Assembly: GCA_963930645.1 (NCBI GenBank)
Contig: OZ005652.1
Location: 318,926,244 to 318,990,243 of the forward strand
DNA from: Salticus scenicus
Lineage: Eukaryota; Arthropoda; Arachnida; Araneae; Salticidae
Direction: 5' to 3'
DNA: 64,000 nt
The notes under the pieces were generated by a model. The model was not told where the DNA came from and ran no database searches. It saw nothing but the letters and a program-made list of their open reading frames with translations. This document shows, piece after piece, positions 1 through 11,290 of this stretch (position 1 is the first letter of the stretch; every line of letters starts with the position of its first letter). The position numbers and the translations under genes were made by a program.

Positions 1-50
1 TGAATCGTCCTGTATGTTAAATTATAATTTTTTACTTACTCTAATTTTCA

Positions 51-81
<31 letters not shown>

Positions 82-83
82 CG

Positions 84-780
84 TATAGAGGGTGTCAAAA
101 AATTACAGACAAACTTTAAGGGGAGGTAGGGCACATCTTAACGATTCAGAATTGCATAGGAACCCATGTCCGCAAATGTCATCTTAACCCTTTAAGAAAC
201 GTGTATTTTGGGTATTTTTTAACAGATGTTGGCGGTACCAATGTAGAGCAGCAAACTTTAAGAGGTTGTAGATAATGGCTGAAAGAATAAGGAATGTATA
301 GCAACTAGCAACCCATGATTGCATACATCATATTAACCCTTTAAGGAACGGACACATTCTGGTATTTTTCGACACTTACCGCCATGTGCTGATATCATCG
401 ACTGCTCATGTGTTATCTAATTTTTTGGTTATTTTTAATTCCACTTACATTGTAAAATTTAAAACTTGTAATGTACGATCCATCATTTCACGAAATCATA
501 CCCGATATTCGTATTAATACAATCAGTGTTCCAAATACACCGATTAGAAACACTATTATTACTATTAATATTTCTCTATGTATACATCACCTGCACGAAA
601 AAAATGTTTGTTAAAAATTCAAAATTTGAAAGCCGCGCCCACATTTGTTAAAAAATGCCCCTAAATACCCGGTTTTTAAAGGGTTAAAATGACATTTGCG
701 GACATGGGTTCCTATGCAATTCTGAATCCTTATGATGTGCCTCTTAAAGTTTGTCAACGTAATTTTGGGACATCCTGTAT
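84..780. mobile_element. Inverted-repeat (foldback/MITE-like) element
   Basis: The left arm (about 84-230) and right arm (about 620-780) are imperfect reverse complements over roughly 150 bases. They share blocks such as GGAACCCATGTCCGCAAATG and an AACCCTTTAA motif. The outer ends read TATAGAGGGTGTC and, reversed, TATACAGGATGTCC, a type common for non-autonomous DNA elements. A third, more diverged copy of the arm lies in direct orientation at about 240-375. Short open frames here are by-products of the arms. No transposase is seen and the superfamily is undecided. Confidence 0.6.
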
Positions 781-954
781 ATATATACAAAATGTCCATA
801 GACATAATGTATTTGAATTCTCTCGGATGTCCCTGTACACGAAATATTTTATTATAAGAAAAAAAATCAAGTAACATTCCTATATAACATAAATTTAATA
901 TAACAAGTCTGCACTTCATGACAATATTTTTTATTTAGTTATGGTGATAATAAA

Positions 955-1112
955 CACACAGACAGACAAACGCACAACAGACCAAGCACTAAAAACCTCA
1001 TTTTCGGACTCAGGGATTCCTTAAACGTGTAAATATATCAAAATGTTAATTTCGAAAAATCGACTCAAAAACAACACTTTTTGTACCATATGTGAGTAAG
1101 ATAAAGTAAAAA
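955..1112 (+). repeat. Dispersed repeat tail (AAAGTAAAAA family), copy 1
   Basis: This copy shares an order of motifs with copies at 31145-31432 and 58610-58832: a CA/GACAGACA-rich stretch, then AAACGTGTAAAT.ATCAAAA, then TTCGAAAA.CGACTCAAAAA, ending in a weak hairpin before AAAGTAAAAA. It has no coding capacity and looks like the 3' tail of a dispersed element. The element class is not known to me. Confidence 0.5.
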
Positions 1113-1648
1113 ATATAATAAATGTAGTTATATGATATTCATTATCGTTAGCAATAAAAAAAAAAAAATTCCCTGTTTTCTAAGAAAATTAATTCAAAAT
1201 TTGTTCTAAGTTTCTTTGAATAAGGGAGTATTTTACGTTGAAACAAGAAAAAATAAACTTTAAATGAAAAATATGATAGATTTTTCTTTTATTCGTTAAA
1301 AATAAATCAGTAAAAATTGTGTATTTCGTAATTTACAATCGTAATAATAAAAGAAGAGAAATCTTGAGTTGCGCCTAACCATGATTCGCTTTTCTACATT
1401 ATATTGCTGCCCAAAATCTTAAGTTCGCCAAGGTAGACAATTATAATTCCTAATGCATTATATTAATCATTGTCTGTATGTATTCTTTTATAGTTATAGC
1501 AGTATGTATGTAAAAGATTCAATTATAATATATTTATCATAATCATTTAATTAGATTTTAAATATATATCTCATTATTACATGTTTATTTCTTAAATATG
1601 TTAGTATGTAATTAAGATTTTTAAATATTTTTATCAGTGAATCGTATT

Positions 1649-1890
1649 TTAACACGTTGAGCGCCACGCGAATTCTTAACAAAATCCATTAAAATTCTTT
1701 AATGATATTATACTGTAATAAATAAAAATTAAGTAAATTTTAAATAAATTTTTAATAACTACTTAAAACAATGTAATATTTTTAGTTTTATATCATATTT
1801 TACACTGTCAACCACCGATGGTTGACGCGGCCTTATATCATATTCGACACTGTCAGCCACCGATGGCTGACATGGAGCTCAACGTGTTAA
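1649..1890. mobile_element. TTAA-bounded MITE (piggyBac-like ends) with two hairpins
   Basis: It begins TTAACACGTTGAGC and ends with the reverse complement, with TTAA as the outermost bases as expected for a piggyBac-type target. The right half holds two tandem units of about 44 bases. Each carries a perfect 8-bp hairpin with loop CCGA (1807-1826 and 1852-1871). The stems differ by one base pair and both arms changed together. There is no coding sequence. Confidence 0.7.
1807..1871. repeat. Two hairpins with a compensatory base-pair change
   Basis: The first hairpin is GTCAACCA-CCGA-TGGTTGAC. The second is GTCAGCCA-CCGA-TGGCTGAC. An A-T pair in the first is a G-C pair in the second, so pairing is kept although the sequence changed. 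Confidence 0.75.
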
Positions 1891-2467
1891 TGAGTGATGG
1901 TTCTGCATTCGAATTATTGTGGACATTTTTGCAGAATACCTCTATATATTACATTCATTTATACATATCCATCTATATCATACATATTTACATACATTTA
2001 TACATCTAATGCTTGGTATAAATGAAAATTTCATAAAATTTCTCAAAGCACCATTCAGAATTAATCATAAAAAAAAAAAAAAAAAAAAAAATGACGAAAA
2101 AAAAAAAAAAAGTGCCTAAGAAAATACGTTTACAAATATTTGTGCATGAATTACCAACACCACTTTATATCAAAATTTTCTTTTTTCTTTCCACCTGGTC
2201 GCATAATCAGATTTTAAACTATTCACTTGTCTTAGATCGCTTAGCTGCTTTTAATGCTTTATGTATATAAAAAACATCACGAGCTAAAATTCTACAGAGT
2301 CAATAAAATCTATTTCAAAGTAAAGACAAGAACAAAAACTCATGCAGTACACATTGATTATTAACACTTTCTAACCGTACGTACTTGTTGTATCCTATAA
2401 CTTTCAATATTCTTTGCCTACGTTATCACACAGCAGACAGACAAAAGGACTGAAACATATACAAATT

Positions 2468-2679
2468 CATACTTGCCAACCATCTCATTATGAACCGTAC
2501 AATTTTTAGTACCCGCCTTTTTTTTCACACCAATAACTTTTTAGAGTAATTTTAGTCTTATTTAATCGTAACAACATTTGGAGAGAATTACTCTAAAAAT
2601 ATAGTGGTGTGAAAAAAGGGGCGTTTTTCAGGGAGCGTTAACAATTGTACGGTTATTAATGAGATGGTTGGCAAGTATG
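2468..2679. mobile_element. Palindromic MITE, family P1, copy 1
   Basis: The arms beginning CATACTTGCCAACCATCTC are inverted at the two ends, and the interior is also largely self-complementary. A second near-full copy lies at 41976-42186 and a partial copy at about 48426-48510, which shows this is a dispersed family. No open frame is present. Confidence 0.75.
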
Positions 2680-2699
2680 CAAATTGACTAATTGAATTT

Positions 2700-4740
2700 A
2701 AAACTACTCGTAGACATTGTTGAAAGTGTTAAAAAGGCTTAACGCAAAAGGAAATCCGTTAGAATATAATTGCAACCATTAATGTATCTGAATATGCCCT
2801 GTAAATCTGAAGGTTAATCATACCATATTCTATACAAAACATTATTTTACAATATCAACAATACATGTGAATTTCTCTATGATTTTTGCATTAGAAAGTT
2901 ATTTAAATGTGATTTTTAAAAAATATCTGTCCTAAAACGCAATGTATCTGCTTTTTTTTTTTTTTTTTTTTTGTTGTTGTTGTTGTTGTTCCTGTACACA
3001 AACTTGTTGTACAGGACCTATTAATGTCATTTTAAATAGGGAACATTCCATAATGAACTTCATTAATATATATCATTTTTTAAAAATTCTGAAAATATTT
3101 ACGGACGCTGGGAGCGACAGACAAGCAGATAGAAAGGTAGACAATCGGACAGACATAAACAAATTAAAATCATATTCATACTTAAAAATTTTCAGAAAGT
3201 GTTAAAAACGCTTTATGTAAATGAAAATGCAATTCCAGCAAATTTTTATTAATAGATCTTAATGTAACTGAATATTTTTATGTGGCCCTGTAAGACTAAT
3301 ACTAATCATACTATATTCTATAGAAAGCATTCTTTGTGCATATAAATAAGATCTTTCAATTCCATTAAGCTTTTTGCAAAGTAAAATGATTAAAATTTGG
3401 TTTGTAGAAATACCTATAATAGAACGCAATGCTTTGGAATAGTTTCAAGTATCACTGTACACAAACCACAAATCTCTTTTTTTTTTTAGAGATTATTTAT
3501 AGTATTTACTCTGTTTTAAAAATTGTTAGTAAGTGTTAACGCTTCATGTAAACAAAAATGCAATTCCGGCAAATTTTTATTAATAGCTTTTAATGTAACT
3601 GAATATTTTTGTGCGGTCCTGTAAATCTAATACTAATCATACTATATTCTATATAGAAAGCAGTCTTTTGTGCATATGAATAACATATTTCAATTTCATT
3701 AAGCTTTGTGCAAAGTAAGTTTATTAAAATTTGTTTTGTAGAAATACTTTGGAATACTTTCTAGTGTACCTGTACACAAACCAGTAATAGTATTTATACC
3801 ATTTTACATAGGAAATATCCGATAGTGAAATTGAATAATATATTTCAATTTCAATAAGATTTGTGTACATTAAAGGTATTAAATTTTGATTTATAGAAAT
3901 ACCTCTCATAGAACACAATGCTTTGGAATACTTTCGGGTGTCCCTGTACACAAACCAGTAGAGGTATTAACTCCATTTTCAGTAGAGAACATCCGATAGG
4001 GAACTTGAATAATATATATCAATTTCAAGATATTCCATAAATATTTACGGGTACGGGAGTTAGAGCGCGGACAAACAGATAAACAAATTGAAATCATATT
4101 CACACTTAAAAATTGTTAGAAAGGGTTAAAAACGCTTAAACGAAAATGCATAATTCCAGCAAATTTTTTATTAATAGCTCTTAATGTAACTGAATATTTT
4201 TATGTGGCCCTGTAAGACTAATCGTATTATATTCTATAGAAAGCAGTCTTTTGTGCATATAAATAACATATTTCAATTTCATTAAGCTTTGTGCAAAGTA
4301 AAGTTATTAAAATTTAGTTTATAGAAATACCTCTAATAGAACACAATGCTTTGGAATACTTTCGAGTGTCCTTGTACACAAACCAGTGGTGATATTTACT
4401 CCATTTTGTATATGAAACATCCTATAGTGAACTTGAATAACATATTTCAATTTCATTAAGATTTGTGTACAGTAAAGGTATTAAAATATGGTTTATAGAA
4501 ATACCTCTCATAGAACACAATGCTTTAAAATACTTTCTGGTGTCCCTGTACACAAACCAGTAGAGATATTAACTCCATTTTCAATAGGGTACATCCGAGA
4601 GTGAACTTCAATAACATATATCTGTTTCAAGAAGTTGTCTAAATGTTTACGGGAGTTAGAAGCGCGGACAGACAGACAGACAAACCGAAGTCATTAACAC
4701 TTTTCAACCAAGTTGGAAAGTGTTTCTGAAAATTATATTT
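2700..4740 (+). repeat. Array of diverged ~300-600 bp repeats
   Basis: Several unequal units recur here. Each starts with a GTTAAAAACGCTT-like block, then AATGCAATTCCAGCAAATTTT, then TGGCCCTGTAAGACTAAT, then ATAGAAATACCTCT, then CCTGTACACAAACCAG. Some units end in a GACAGACAGACAAACCGAAGT-like tail. Units differ by many substitutions and indels. A copy in the opposite orientation lies at about 63750-64000. The short open frames inside are not genes. Confidence 0.6.
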
Positions 4741-5204
4741 TCTCACAAAAATATAATTTTTGTAAACCCTGTAAAACTATAAAAAGATTCCCCCCCCCCA
4801 CCTCAATAATAGATATCAATTTCGTTTCTTTGAAATAGTGTAACATAATTTTAGCGCCTATATGGCTTATAATATGTCTCAATTATTTTGTGTAACCCTG
4901 TAATATCTATCTATATATGTGTGTGTGAGCATATGTTTCATGGAATATTTTTAATGGAGAAAATATACGGCAAACGTAATAAACATTAATAGAAAATAAA
5001 CATTAAACGTAATACAGCAAATGTATAAGTAATATTTCTTTTCTTTTTCTTTATTTCTTTTCTTTCCTTGCAAATTTCGTAAGTTATAATATGGATAGAG
5101 GAACAAAGTTATACGCAAATTTATGTTGCATGGTAAATTGTTAAAAAGTGTTACAAATACTCTAAAAATATAAAACGGTGACTTTTACATTATCTTCTTT
5201 AAAC

Positions 5205-5240
<36 letters not shown>
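5205..5240 (+). repeat. (AAT)n microsatellite
   Basis: About twelve AAT/ATA units in a row. From 4740 to 6120 I see no gene, only AT-rich DNA with simple repeats. Confidence 0.9.
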
Positions 5241-5242
<2 letters not shown>

Positions 5243-6167
5243 GGTAATTAATCTCTTTTATAATCTTGTTTCTACTACTAAAATTAAATAATTAGTATCA
5301 ATCCAAACCTTGCGGTTTATTTGCAAAGTGTACAGAAAGTTTCTTTTAAAAAAGTACTAGAATATAATCATTTGAACAGATTGAATCAATACCAAGTCCT
5401 CTCGAGATTTATGAAAGATATAACTTGAATGAAAAGTTGCATTCACTTGTTTTTTTACTATTATTTGCAGTTTTACCTCTTGAACACGCTTCTAAAGAGC
5501 AGATACATTGCAACTAAAAATTATCTCAAGACTTGCCATTATGGTGTAATACAACTTATTTATAATTACTTATTTTCATTTCTTTTTTAAAAATTATATA
5601 ATGAGATTGCGTCGATAAATAAGTTATTAAAAGTGAATTCTAACATTACATATTTTAGTTAAACATTAATAACAGTTTCAACAACTGCTTTTCCAAAATA
5701 TCATTAATACAACATAAATTATTGGAATTGCGAATTTCACCAGAATTGAAATTTAAGGTTTGGGCCATGAGCATTGACTTACTGAAATTATATTACTTAT
5801 TAAACAAAAAAAAAATTTTAAAACCATTTATATTCTTCAAAACAATTAGGACCAATGAGCTCAGTATGAAGCAGTATTATAATTTATTAGATTTATTTTA
5901 TATATAATATATATGTATATATGTAATAAAAGAAAAAATATTAAAGAGAAAAGACGTTGCGTTTACAAACTCCAAAATATCTAAATTTCATCTGTGATGT
6001 CGTAAATAATGCACTTTCGATAAGAAGAGAAAATCAACATGAAGCATTTCTTAAATGTTAGAGAAAATCATCCTGCGTTGAATGCTTCGTAGCTATGAAT
6101 TCTATGTCTCGGCAATATGTGCTTATAGTCTACTCAGTAGACTGCTACTGGGCTATCGCATGCTTGG

Positions 6168-6272
6168 GTGAAGGTTGAGGTTGAGTGGGTTTTACGTCGC
6201 ACTAGTGCTACACTATGGGCAATTGGCGACAGTTTGGGACTCATCCCTAAGGATGGTCCGGAGACATGCCAT
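6168..6272 (+). mobile_element. Short retroposon (family S1), copy 1
   Basis: This 105-bp insertion is flanked by direct repeats of about 15 bases, CTATCGCATG(C/T)TTGG at 6153-6167 and 6273-6287, one mismatch apart. The core, GGGTTTTACGTCGCACTAGT followed by GGGCAATTGGCGAC and GGTCCGGAGA, recurs at 8655-8778 and, inverted, at about 8120-8255. The long target duplications suggest retroposition. There is no poly(A) tail and no open frame. Confidence 0.65.
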
Positions 6273-6431
6273 CTATCGCATGTTTGGAAACTGCGGGCAA
6301 ACGCAAGCCGTTGTAGCAGAAGACTTTGAACAGAGCCTAAATATAATTTAAATACTATTAAATCATTCTTGAAAACTGGAAATGTTATTCGAAGACATGA
6401 CAAGGTCGTAGGCTGCAACAACATCCTATAA

Positions 6432-7866
6432 GAACGATATACAGTCGGCAGCAAAATTATTGAAGCACACATCCACATTTTTTCTTTTTTAAGACGGAGG
6501 ACTATTGGTTTCAATCTAGATTTTTTGTAGACCAGTTTTGTGTAACGCCAAAATAAATTAGAAATATCAGCCCTATCGTTACAAATTCGATACCAAATGA
6601 TGTAAGGTTGAGACTATGGTAGGTCACCACAGTTTCAAATTGAGCTGGATCCAGCGACGCAATGGATGGGAGAGTTGAATGTTTCGACGTCAGCACGAAG
6701 CGGCTTTAAAGTTTTGTTAAAGTGAAGAGATATGAGTCGGTGGAATGAAGGATAAATAGGAAGGTATTTTTCGTAAAGAGTGTGATGTAGATGGGTTAGT
6801 TATTATGCTAGACGCTAGACTAAACTATAGTTTGCGGTGTATTGCTGAAGTTGGATTATTATACGAAGAGTGAAGTTATTAGCTAATGGAGTTCGCTATT
6901 CTGATATGAATAGTGAAGTTATAGAATATAGAAATGTGGTGTGTAAAATTTGTCGTGCCGTGGGAATCCAGCCGGCAAGTTTGTGTTCACATCGTTGAGT
7001 GGTCAAGCCTTCAACCTACTTCTGTTATCTTCTCTGGGTGAGAGTTACTTTATATTTATCTAAGTTATTTCTTGTAGTTATTTTCCTGAGTTACTTAAAG
7101 TTTCTACTGCTTAAGTTTGAAAGACCCGATTTACCTCCCATTAATTCAGTTAAATAAAAGCTTATTTGATTTTACTTCATAGACTTGTGCTCTAATTTAC
7201 CTTTAGTTTCTTAATTATTTAATTAAGATGGAGGTTGCGACCACGCAAACCTCACAATGAAAGAGGAGATTTTTCTGAATCCAGGAGTGCAAACAGTTTT
7301 TCGACACGACAATTAGATTTTTTAAAATTATCTAATGGAATTTAGGTGGGAACACTTCATTTTAATTCATTTCAGTCATTTTAAAAAGTACGTGGTCCAG
7401 TTTTATGGTCAAAAAATGAGATATAAAATAAATTAAAAATTTTACAGATGAAATTAATAGTCCTCTGTACTAAGCTAAATTATGTCTTTGAGAGAATTTT
7501 TATTTTATTTTATTTTATTTATTTTATTTATTTATTTATTTTATTTTATTTATTTATTTATTTATTTTTTATATAATATTTTAGCATTAAAACCTTAAAA
7601 ACATTAAATTTTTTTTTTTTAGTTTGAGTTTGATTGCTAATTTTTATCATCAACTTACTTTTTTATAAATAGCATAAGACTAAGATCATGACTCAACAAA
7701 TATTTACTTAACTAAACAGTATTAGGTACACATCTAAATCAACTTACTTTTTTATAAATAGCGTAAGATCATGACTCGACAAATATTTGCTTAACAAAAC
7801 AGTATTAAGTGCACATCTTTTAAATACGAATTATTGTTAGCGCTTCAATAATTTTGCTGCCTACTG
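6432..7866. mobile_element. Tc1-type element inserted in the Tc1 fossil
   Basis: The ends are inverted. The left begins CAGTCGGCAGCAAAATTATT after a TA, and the right end, reversed, begins CAGTAGGCAGCAAAATTATT. The flanks carry the two halves of the host transposase. No intact transposase is visible inside. The interior holds a T-rich TTTA microsatellite (about 7497-7567) and a direct duplication of about 88 bases (7648-7735 and 7736-7825). Confidence 0.55.
7648..7825 (+). repeat. Direct tandem duplication of ~88 bp
   Basis: Both copies start ATCAACTTACTTTTTTATAA and continue through ATCATGACTC.ACAAATATTT to ACAGTATTA. They differ by a few substitutions and a short deletion. Confidence 0.8.
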
Positions 7867-8119
7867 TTACAGTAACAGCCAGAATAAATCGGAGTATGAA
7901 TGTTAGTCAATTGCGAGACAGCATCTTAAGGGGAATACTGGCACCAAAGTTTGAACTCAAACCTTGCGAAACCATCTCCATAGTGTTTATTCGTACGCTA
8001 TCAAATACATGATTTGAGTTGCATTTACACCGTATTCCTCGTAGAAGGTGAGCAGAAGAGCATCTTAGATTAGGACAAAATGAGTGAAGCAATGTTTTTT
8101 TCACAGGCGAGTCCCGTAT

Positions 8120-8255
8120 TAGTGTCCTCCTCCTCAGAGGATCAAAATTGTTTTATAACATGTCTCCGAAAAGTTCCTAGGGGTAGACTGTCGCCAACTG
8201 CCCACTAATTAGCTATAATGCGATGTTAAATCCACTCATCTCGACCCGCTTTAGT
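8120..8255 (-). mobile_element. Short retroposon (family S1), inverted copy
   Basis: The reverse complement of the S1 core is readable here (CTAGGGGTAGACTGTCGCCA, then TTAGCTATAATGCGA). It interrupts the same Tc1 fossil just after its GESRI-like block. Short flanking repeats near TTAGTGT may be the target duplication, but this is weaker than for the other two copies. Confidence 0.5.
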
Positions 8256-8654
8256 GTACGACCACAATCAACAGACAATAGGTGGTTTATCATTGGGTGA
8301 GCACAATGCATGCAGAATAAACCTGCATTTGTGAACAGGAGAAAGTGAAATTATGTTTAAGCTGGTACCTATATATAACATCAGAAAAAGGTCGCTGACA
8401 GTTTAGCGATACAGAAACGAGATCCTTGGATTGTAATGTTTCCTGTCGCAGCAGGGGGACGATTTTTATCTTATGGATGATAACGCTATGCCACATTGTG
8501 TTCTGCCGGTAAATTATTTCCTTTACGTTGAAGAAATTCTAGGAATAGTTTGTCCAGCATGTTCTCTAGACATGAATCCAATTGAATATGTTTAGGACAT
8601 TCCAGGAAGAAGTATTACTAGTTAACTTTCACTACAAAAACAAATCAGTAGCTG

Positions 8655-8778
8655 GATGGATGGATGGGTTTTACGTCGCACTAGTGCTGCGCAGATGGGC
8701 AATTGGCGACGGTCTGGGACACACCCCTAGAGGTGGTCCGGAGATATGCCATCACAATTTTGATCCTCCACGGAAGGG
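8655..8778 (+). mobile_element. Short retroposon (family S1), copy 3
   Basis: The 124-bp insertion is flanked by perfect 11-base direct repeats ATCAGTAGCTG (8644-8654 and 8779-8789). It carries the same core as the copy at 6168-6272, plus about 20 more bases at the 3' end (GATCCTCCACGGAAGGG). Confidence 0.7.
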
Positions 8779-9136
8779 ATCAGTAGCTGAAAAAAAGTTC
8801 TTCTGTAGGAAATGAAGGAGAATACTACAATCTCTTTGATAACCTTATTGACACAACGCATCACATAGGTGTACAGCATTGCATTCCGTACGTTGAGGCG
8901 ATACCCCTTACTTTTTATCCAAGAAATAAGATTTTTGTTTGTTTTTATCGCATGTTCACACTGTGCATTTGCTGCTTTTCGACAATATACGAGAAATAAA
9001 TTTAAAGATTCTTTTTCCGTGAGTTTTTTTTTTTTTCTCTTATTGTTAGTTTATGATACTTATAGATCTTATTTCAGGCAATATAACTTTTCTTTATCCA
9101 CAGTTTATATCCAATGTTGTTTAATTGTTTTAAGCA

Positions 9137-9574
9137 GTGTAAATAAAATTTGCATGATCGGTTTCAAAAGCATGTAGCTTTTCTTCATCTGTGAAAAGAT
9201 GTCCAACTTCCTTGAAGGCAGAAATCCAAGTTTTAATTTCTAGCAAATTGCTTGCACATTTCACAGTCTGGCAGAATATTGAGTTCCTTTTATTATACTA
9301 CATTTTTATTGTATATCTGGTCCCACTAATTGCGGTTTGTGTGTTTGAACTGATCAATATTCGTTGAATAAAATGAATTCGATTGACTGGGTGTACATTT
9401 TTGCTTCCAAACCTTATGTAACATATTAAAAATACGTAAAAAAGTTTTCATAACTAGTCTTTCCAGTAATTTTGGGAAATATTTCATAAATGAAAAGCAA
9501 AGATTCCCCCCTCCCCCCATGGTAAGGTCAAAGGCAGAGGAAAAAGTTTCTATTGACTTAAAAAATATAAACAT
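9137..9574 (-). pseudogene. Degenerate antisense coding-like block
   Basis: On the minus strand, stretches that look like protein can be read in different frames: FMKYFPKLLERLVMKTF further right, then CEMCKQFARN, then TWISAFKEVGHLFTDEEK ending in FIYTA and a stop. Changing frame along one direction suggests a frameshifted pseudogene, perhaps of a transposase or viral-type element. I do not recognise the family. A stretch just after LLEI could also be a last exon with acceptor TTTGCTAG. Confidence 0.3.
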
Positions 9575-9869
9575 ACATTACATTTTACAATACTTGTCTA
9601 CGTTTTGTAATATTCTGATACGAAATTATTTATGCCTAATCATAATACTTTATGATGAAAAAATTAAATTAGAAATATATAATGCTTATTATTATTATTT
9701 TAAGAAGAGATATATAAATGTCTAAGTGAAATATTTATGTCATGGCCTCGTTTTACTATTTCGTCAAAAAGAGTTTAATTTCTCATTTCTAGAACTATTA
9801 ACAGAATAGTAGGGTTTGTGTGTTTACCACTCTCCCAACTTTTGAAAACCCTTGAAAAGTTCCCAAATC

Positions 9870-10090
9870 ACGATATGCCGGAAAGATGACGCTTGCTTCC
9901 GGTCACGTGACCACTGCTCCCAGCCGGAAGTAAAGATGGGCTCTGTTGCCATGGTGATGTTTTGCCATCGGCCTTTTGAAGTTCCACGCCTCCGTTTGAT
10001 GGGCTCTTTTGATACTTACGAATCTACCGTGACATTCAATAGCACACTTGAACAACGACGATGAGTGTTTAATCTAGTGGTTTAAGCTAG
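9870..10090. promoter_or_regulatory. GC-rich promoter/enhancer-like block
   Basis: In AT-rich surroundings this block is close to 50% GC. It holds a 12-base palindrome GGTCACGTGACC (9901-9912, an E-box of the CLEAR/USF type), ETS-type CCGGAAGT (9924-9931), an inverted ETS core CTTCCGG (9896-9902), another CCGGAA (9878-9883), and GTTGCCATGGTGAT (9945-9958), close to the RFX X-box. A donor-like GGTAAGA follows near 10091. These are typical of animal core promoters. Which gene it serves is unknown, and the open frame across it does not look like a protein. Confidence 0.45.
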
Positions 10091-10603
10091 GGTAAGATAG
10101 GTGATTGATTTTTGGACCTCATGCCTGACAGGAAATGTCTGTCTACTGAAAAGATATGAACATATAATAATACTTTGGTTACAGTTGGTTGATGAGAGAA
10201 GTTGTACTATACGAAATAGACATATCTCTCTGAAGTAAATAAATACTGCTGAGTCTAAAATTAACAGAAAAAGTTAGTTTCTCAGACATCCAAAAATATT
10301 TTTAAACATGCAGCTAGTTTCTTTCTAAATAAGTTAATAGCTGTCATCATCAGGTGAAGTATCCTGCATTCTCCATAAAATGATACAAGCTCAATAAATC
10401 TTGGTAATTCAGTCAAAGAAAAAAAAATATTTTTTATCATTGAAAGCTCTTATAAACGCGGGATTTAGATGCACAGCACTCTTCCCCTTTTCTATAATCA
10501 GCCTGCGAAGCTTCAAACGATATAAATGTCTACAAATTTTATAAAAATAATAATACATGACCATAATTTCAAAAAGACAAACTTTCTTTTATCATTAAAG
10601 ATA

Positions 10604-10674
10604 GAGTTGGGTTGGGTCCTAGGTCTAGAGGTAGATTGCCCTCCGTGGGGGGTCTTTCTAAGGGGTCCGAGCCC
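10604..10674 (+). mobile_element. 71-bp retroposon (family S2)
   Basis: Perfect 11-base direct repeats CATTAAAGATA (10593-10603 and 10675-10685) flank a 71-base insert. The insert core (GGGTCCTAGGTCTAGAG, CTCCGTGGGG, TCTTTCTAAGGGGTCC) is shared with a longer copy at about 41145-41350. The size is very small for a retroposon and suggests 5' or internal truncation. Confidence 0.65.
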
Positions 10675-10822
10675 CATTAAAGATAAGCATAGGCGTACTT
10701 CTGCCTTCGTTAAAGAAGAAAAACCTTGTTTAATTAATTTCCAAATTGTAATCATTTTTTTTGTTCTTGTTGTTGTTTGATTGTTTTTGTTTTATTATCC
10801 TTACAAACTTAAAAGCATTTTT

Positions 10823-11290
10823 ATCCCTACAAACAAAATTTATGTAGGCCAACATTGAAACGTTAGGTTTTTTGTTGGCCAACGGTTATAAATGGCCGTT
10901 GACTGGATTGATGGCCCTATCGTTGGAAAACCGTTGGCTCATATGCAGTATTTTACTTTGTCAATACATTTTGGTATTTATTTTGGTATTTTCTTGCGAA
11001 TAATCAATATCCACGACCAATTTTAATGCGTTTAATAAAATTATATATTTTCTTTGAAGTTACGCGATAGTTAGAAATGAACCATTATAAGCAAATTTAA
11101 CGCATCAATTATTGTTGGATTCATAACGTTGTTTATTATGGTGGACCAACAGTAGCTATCCCATTCCCAACAAATAAAATGCCGACGGAGGGGGGGGGGA
11201 AGACGTTGGGCCAACTGCAAATATTCCAACTAACCAAATACCAACCGTGCGAAATCAACTGGAGGGCCAGCGACTCAGGTTAGTAGGGAT
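10823..11290. mobile_element. MITE-like element with ATCCCTAC ends
   Basis: The left end ATCCCTACAAAC and the right end, reversed, ATCCCTACTAAC form short inverted termini. Inside, GGCCAAC and GTTGGCC blocks recur in inverted positions, including GGCCAACGG on the left and GGGCCAACTGC on the right. No open frame. The superfamily is not determined. Confidence 0.45.

Larger units (their letters stand above)
6285..8930 (+). pseudogene. Tc1-like transposase fossil, interrupted
   Basis: Pieces of a Tc1/mariner-superfamily DDE transposase can be read in order on the plus strand with frameshifts and stops. Around 6290-6430 there is a helix-turn-helix remnant (GQTQAVVAEDF, then SFLKTGNVIRRHDK). Around 8035-8115 there is AEEHLRLGQNE...VFFTGESRI, matching the block around the second Asp. 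Near 8560 there is SLDMNPIEYV, the conserved block before the last acid residue. Near 8855-8900 is a C-terminal-like stretch. The gene is split by the insertion at about 6432-7866 and by retroposon copies. It is dead. Confidence 0.65.

Noticed and set aside
611..919. 102-codon minus-strand ORF
   Set aside because: It follows the right arm of the inverted-repeat element at 84-780 and shows no protein family.
6934..7257. Possible solo LTR (TGTGGTGTG ... CCTCACA with AATAAA)
   Set aside because: No target duplication could be found and there is no second copy in the window.
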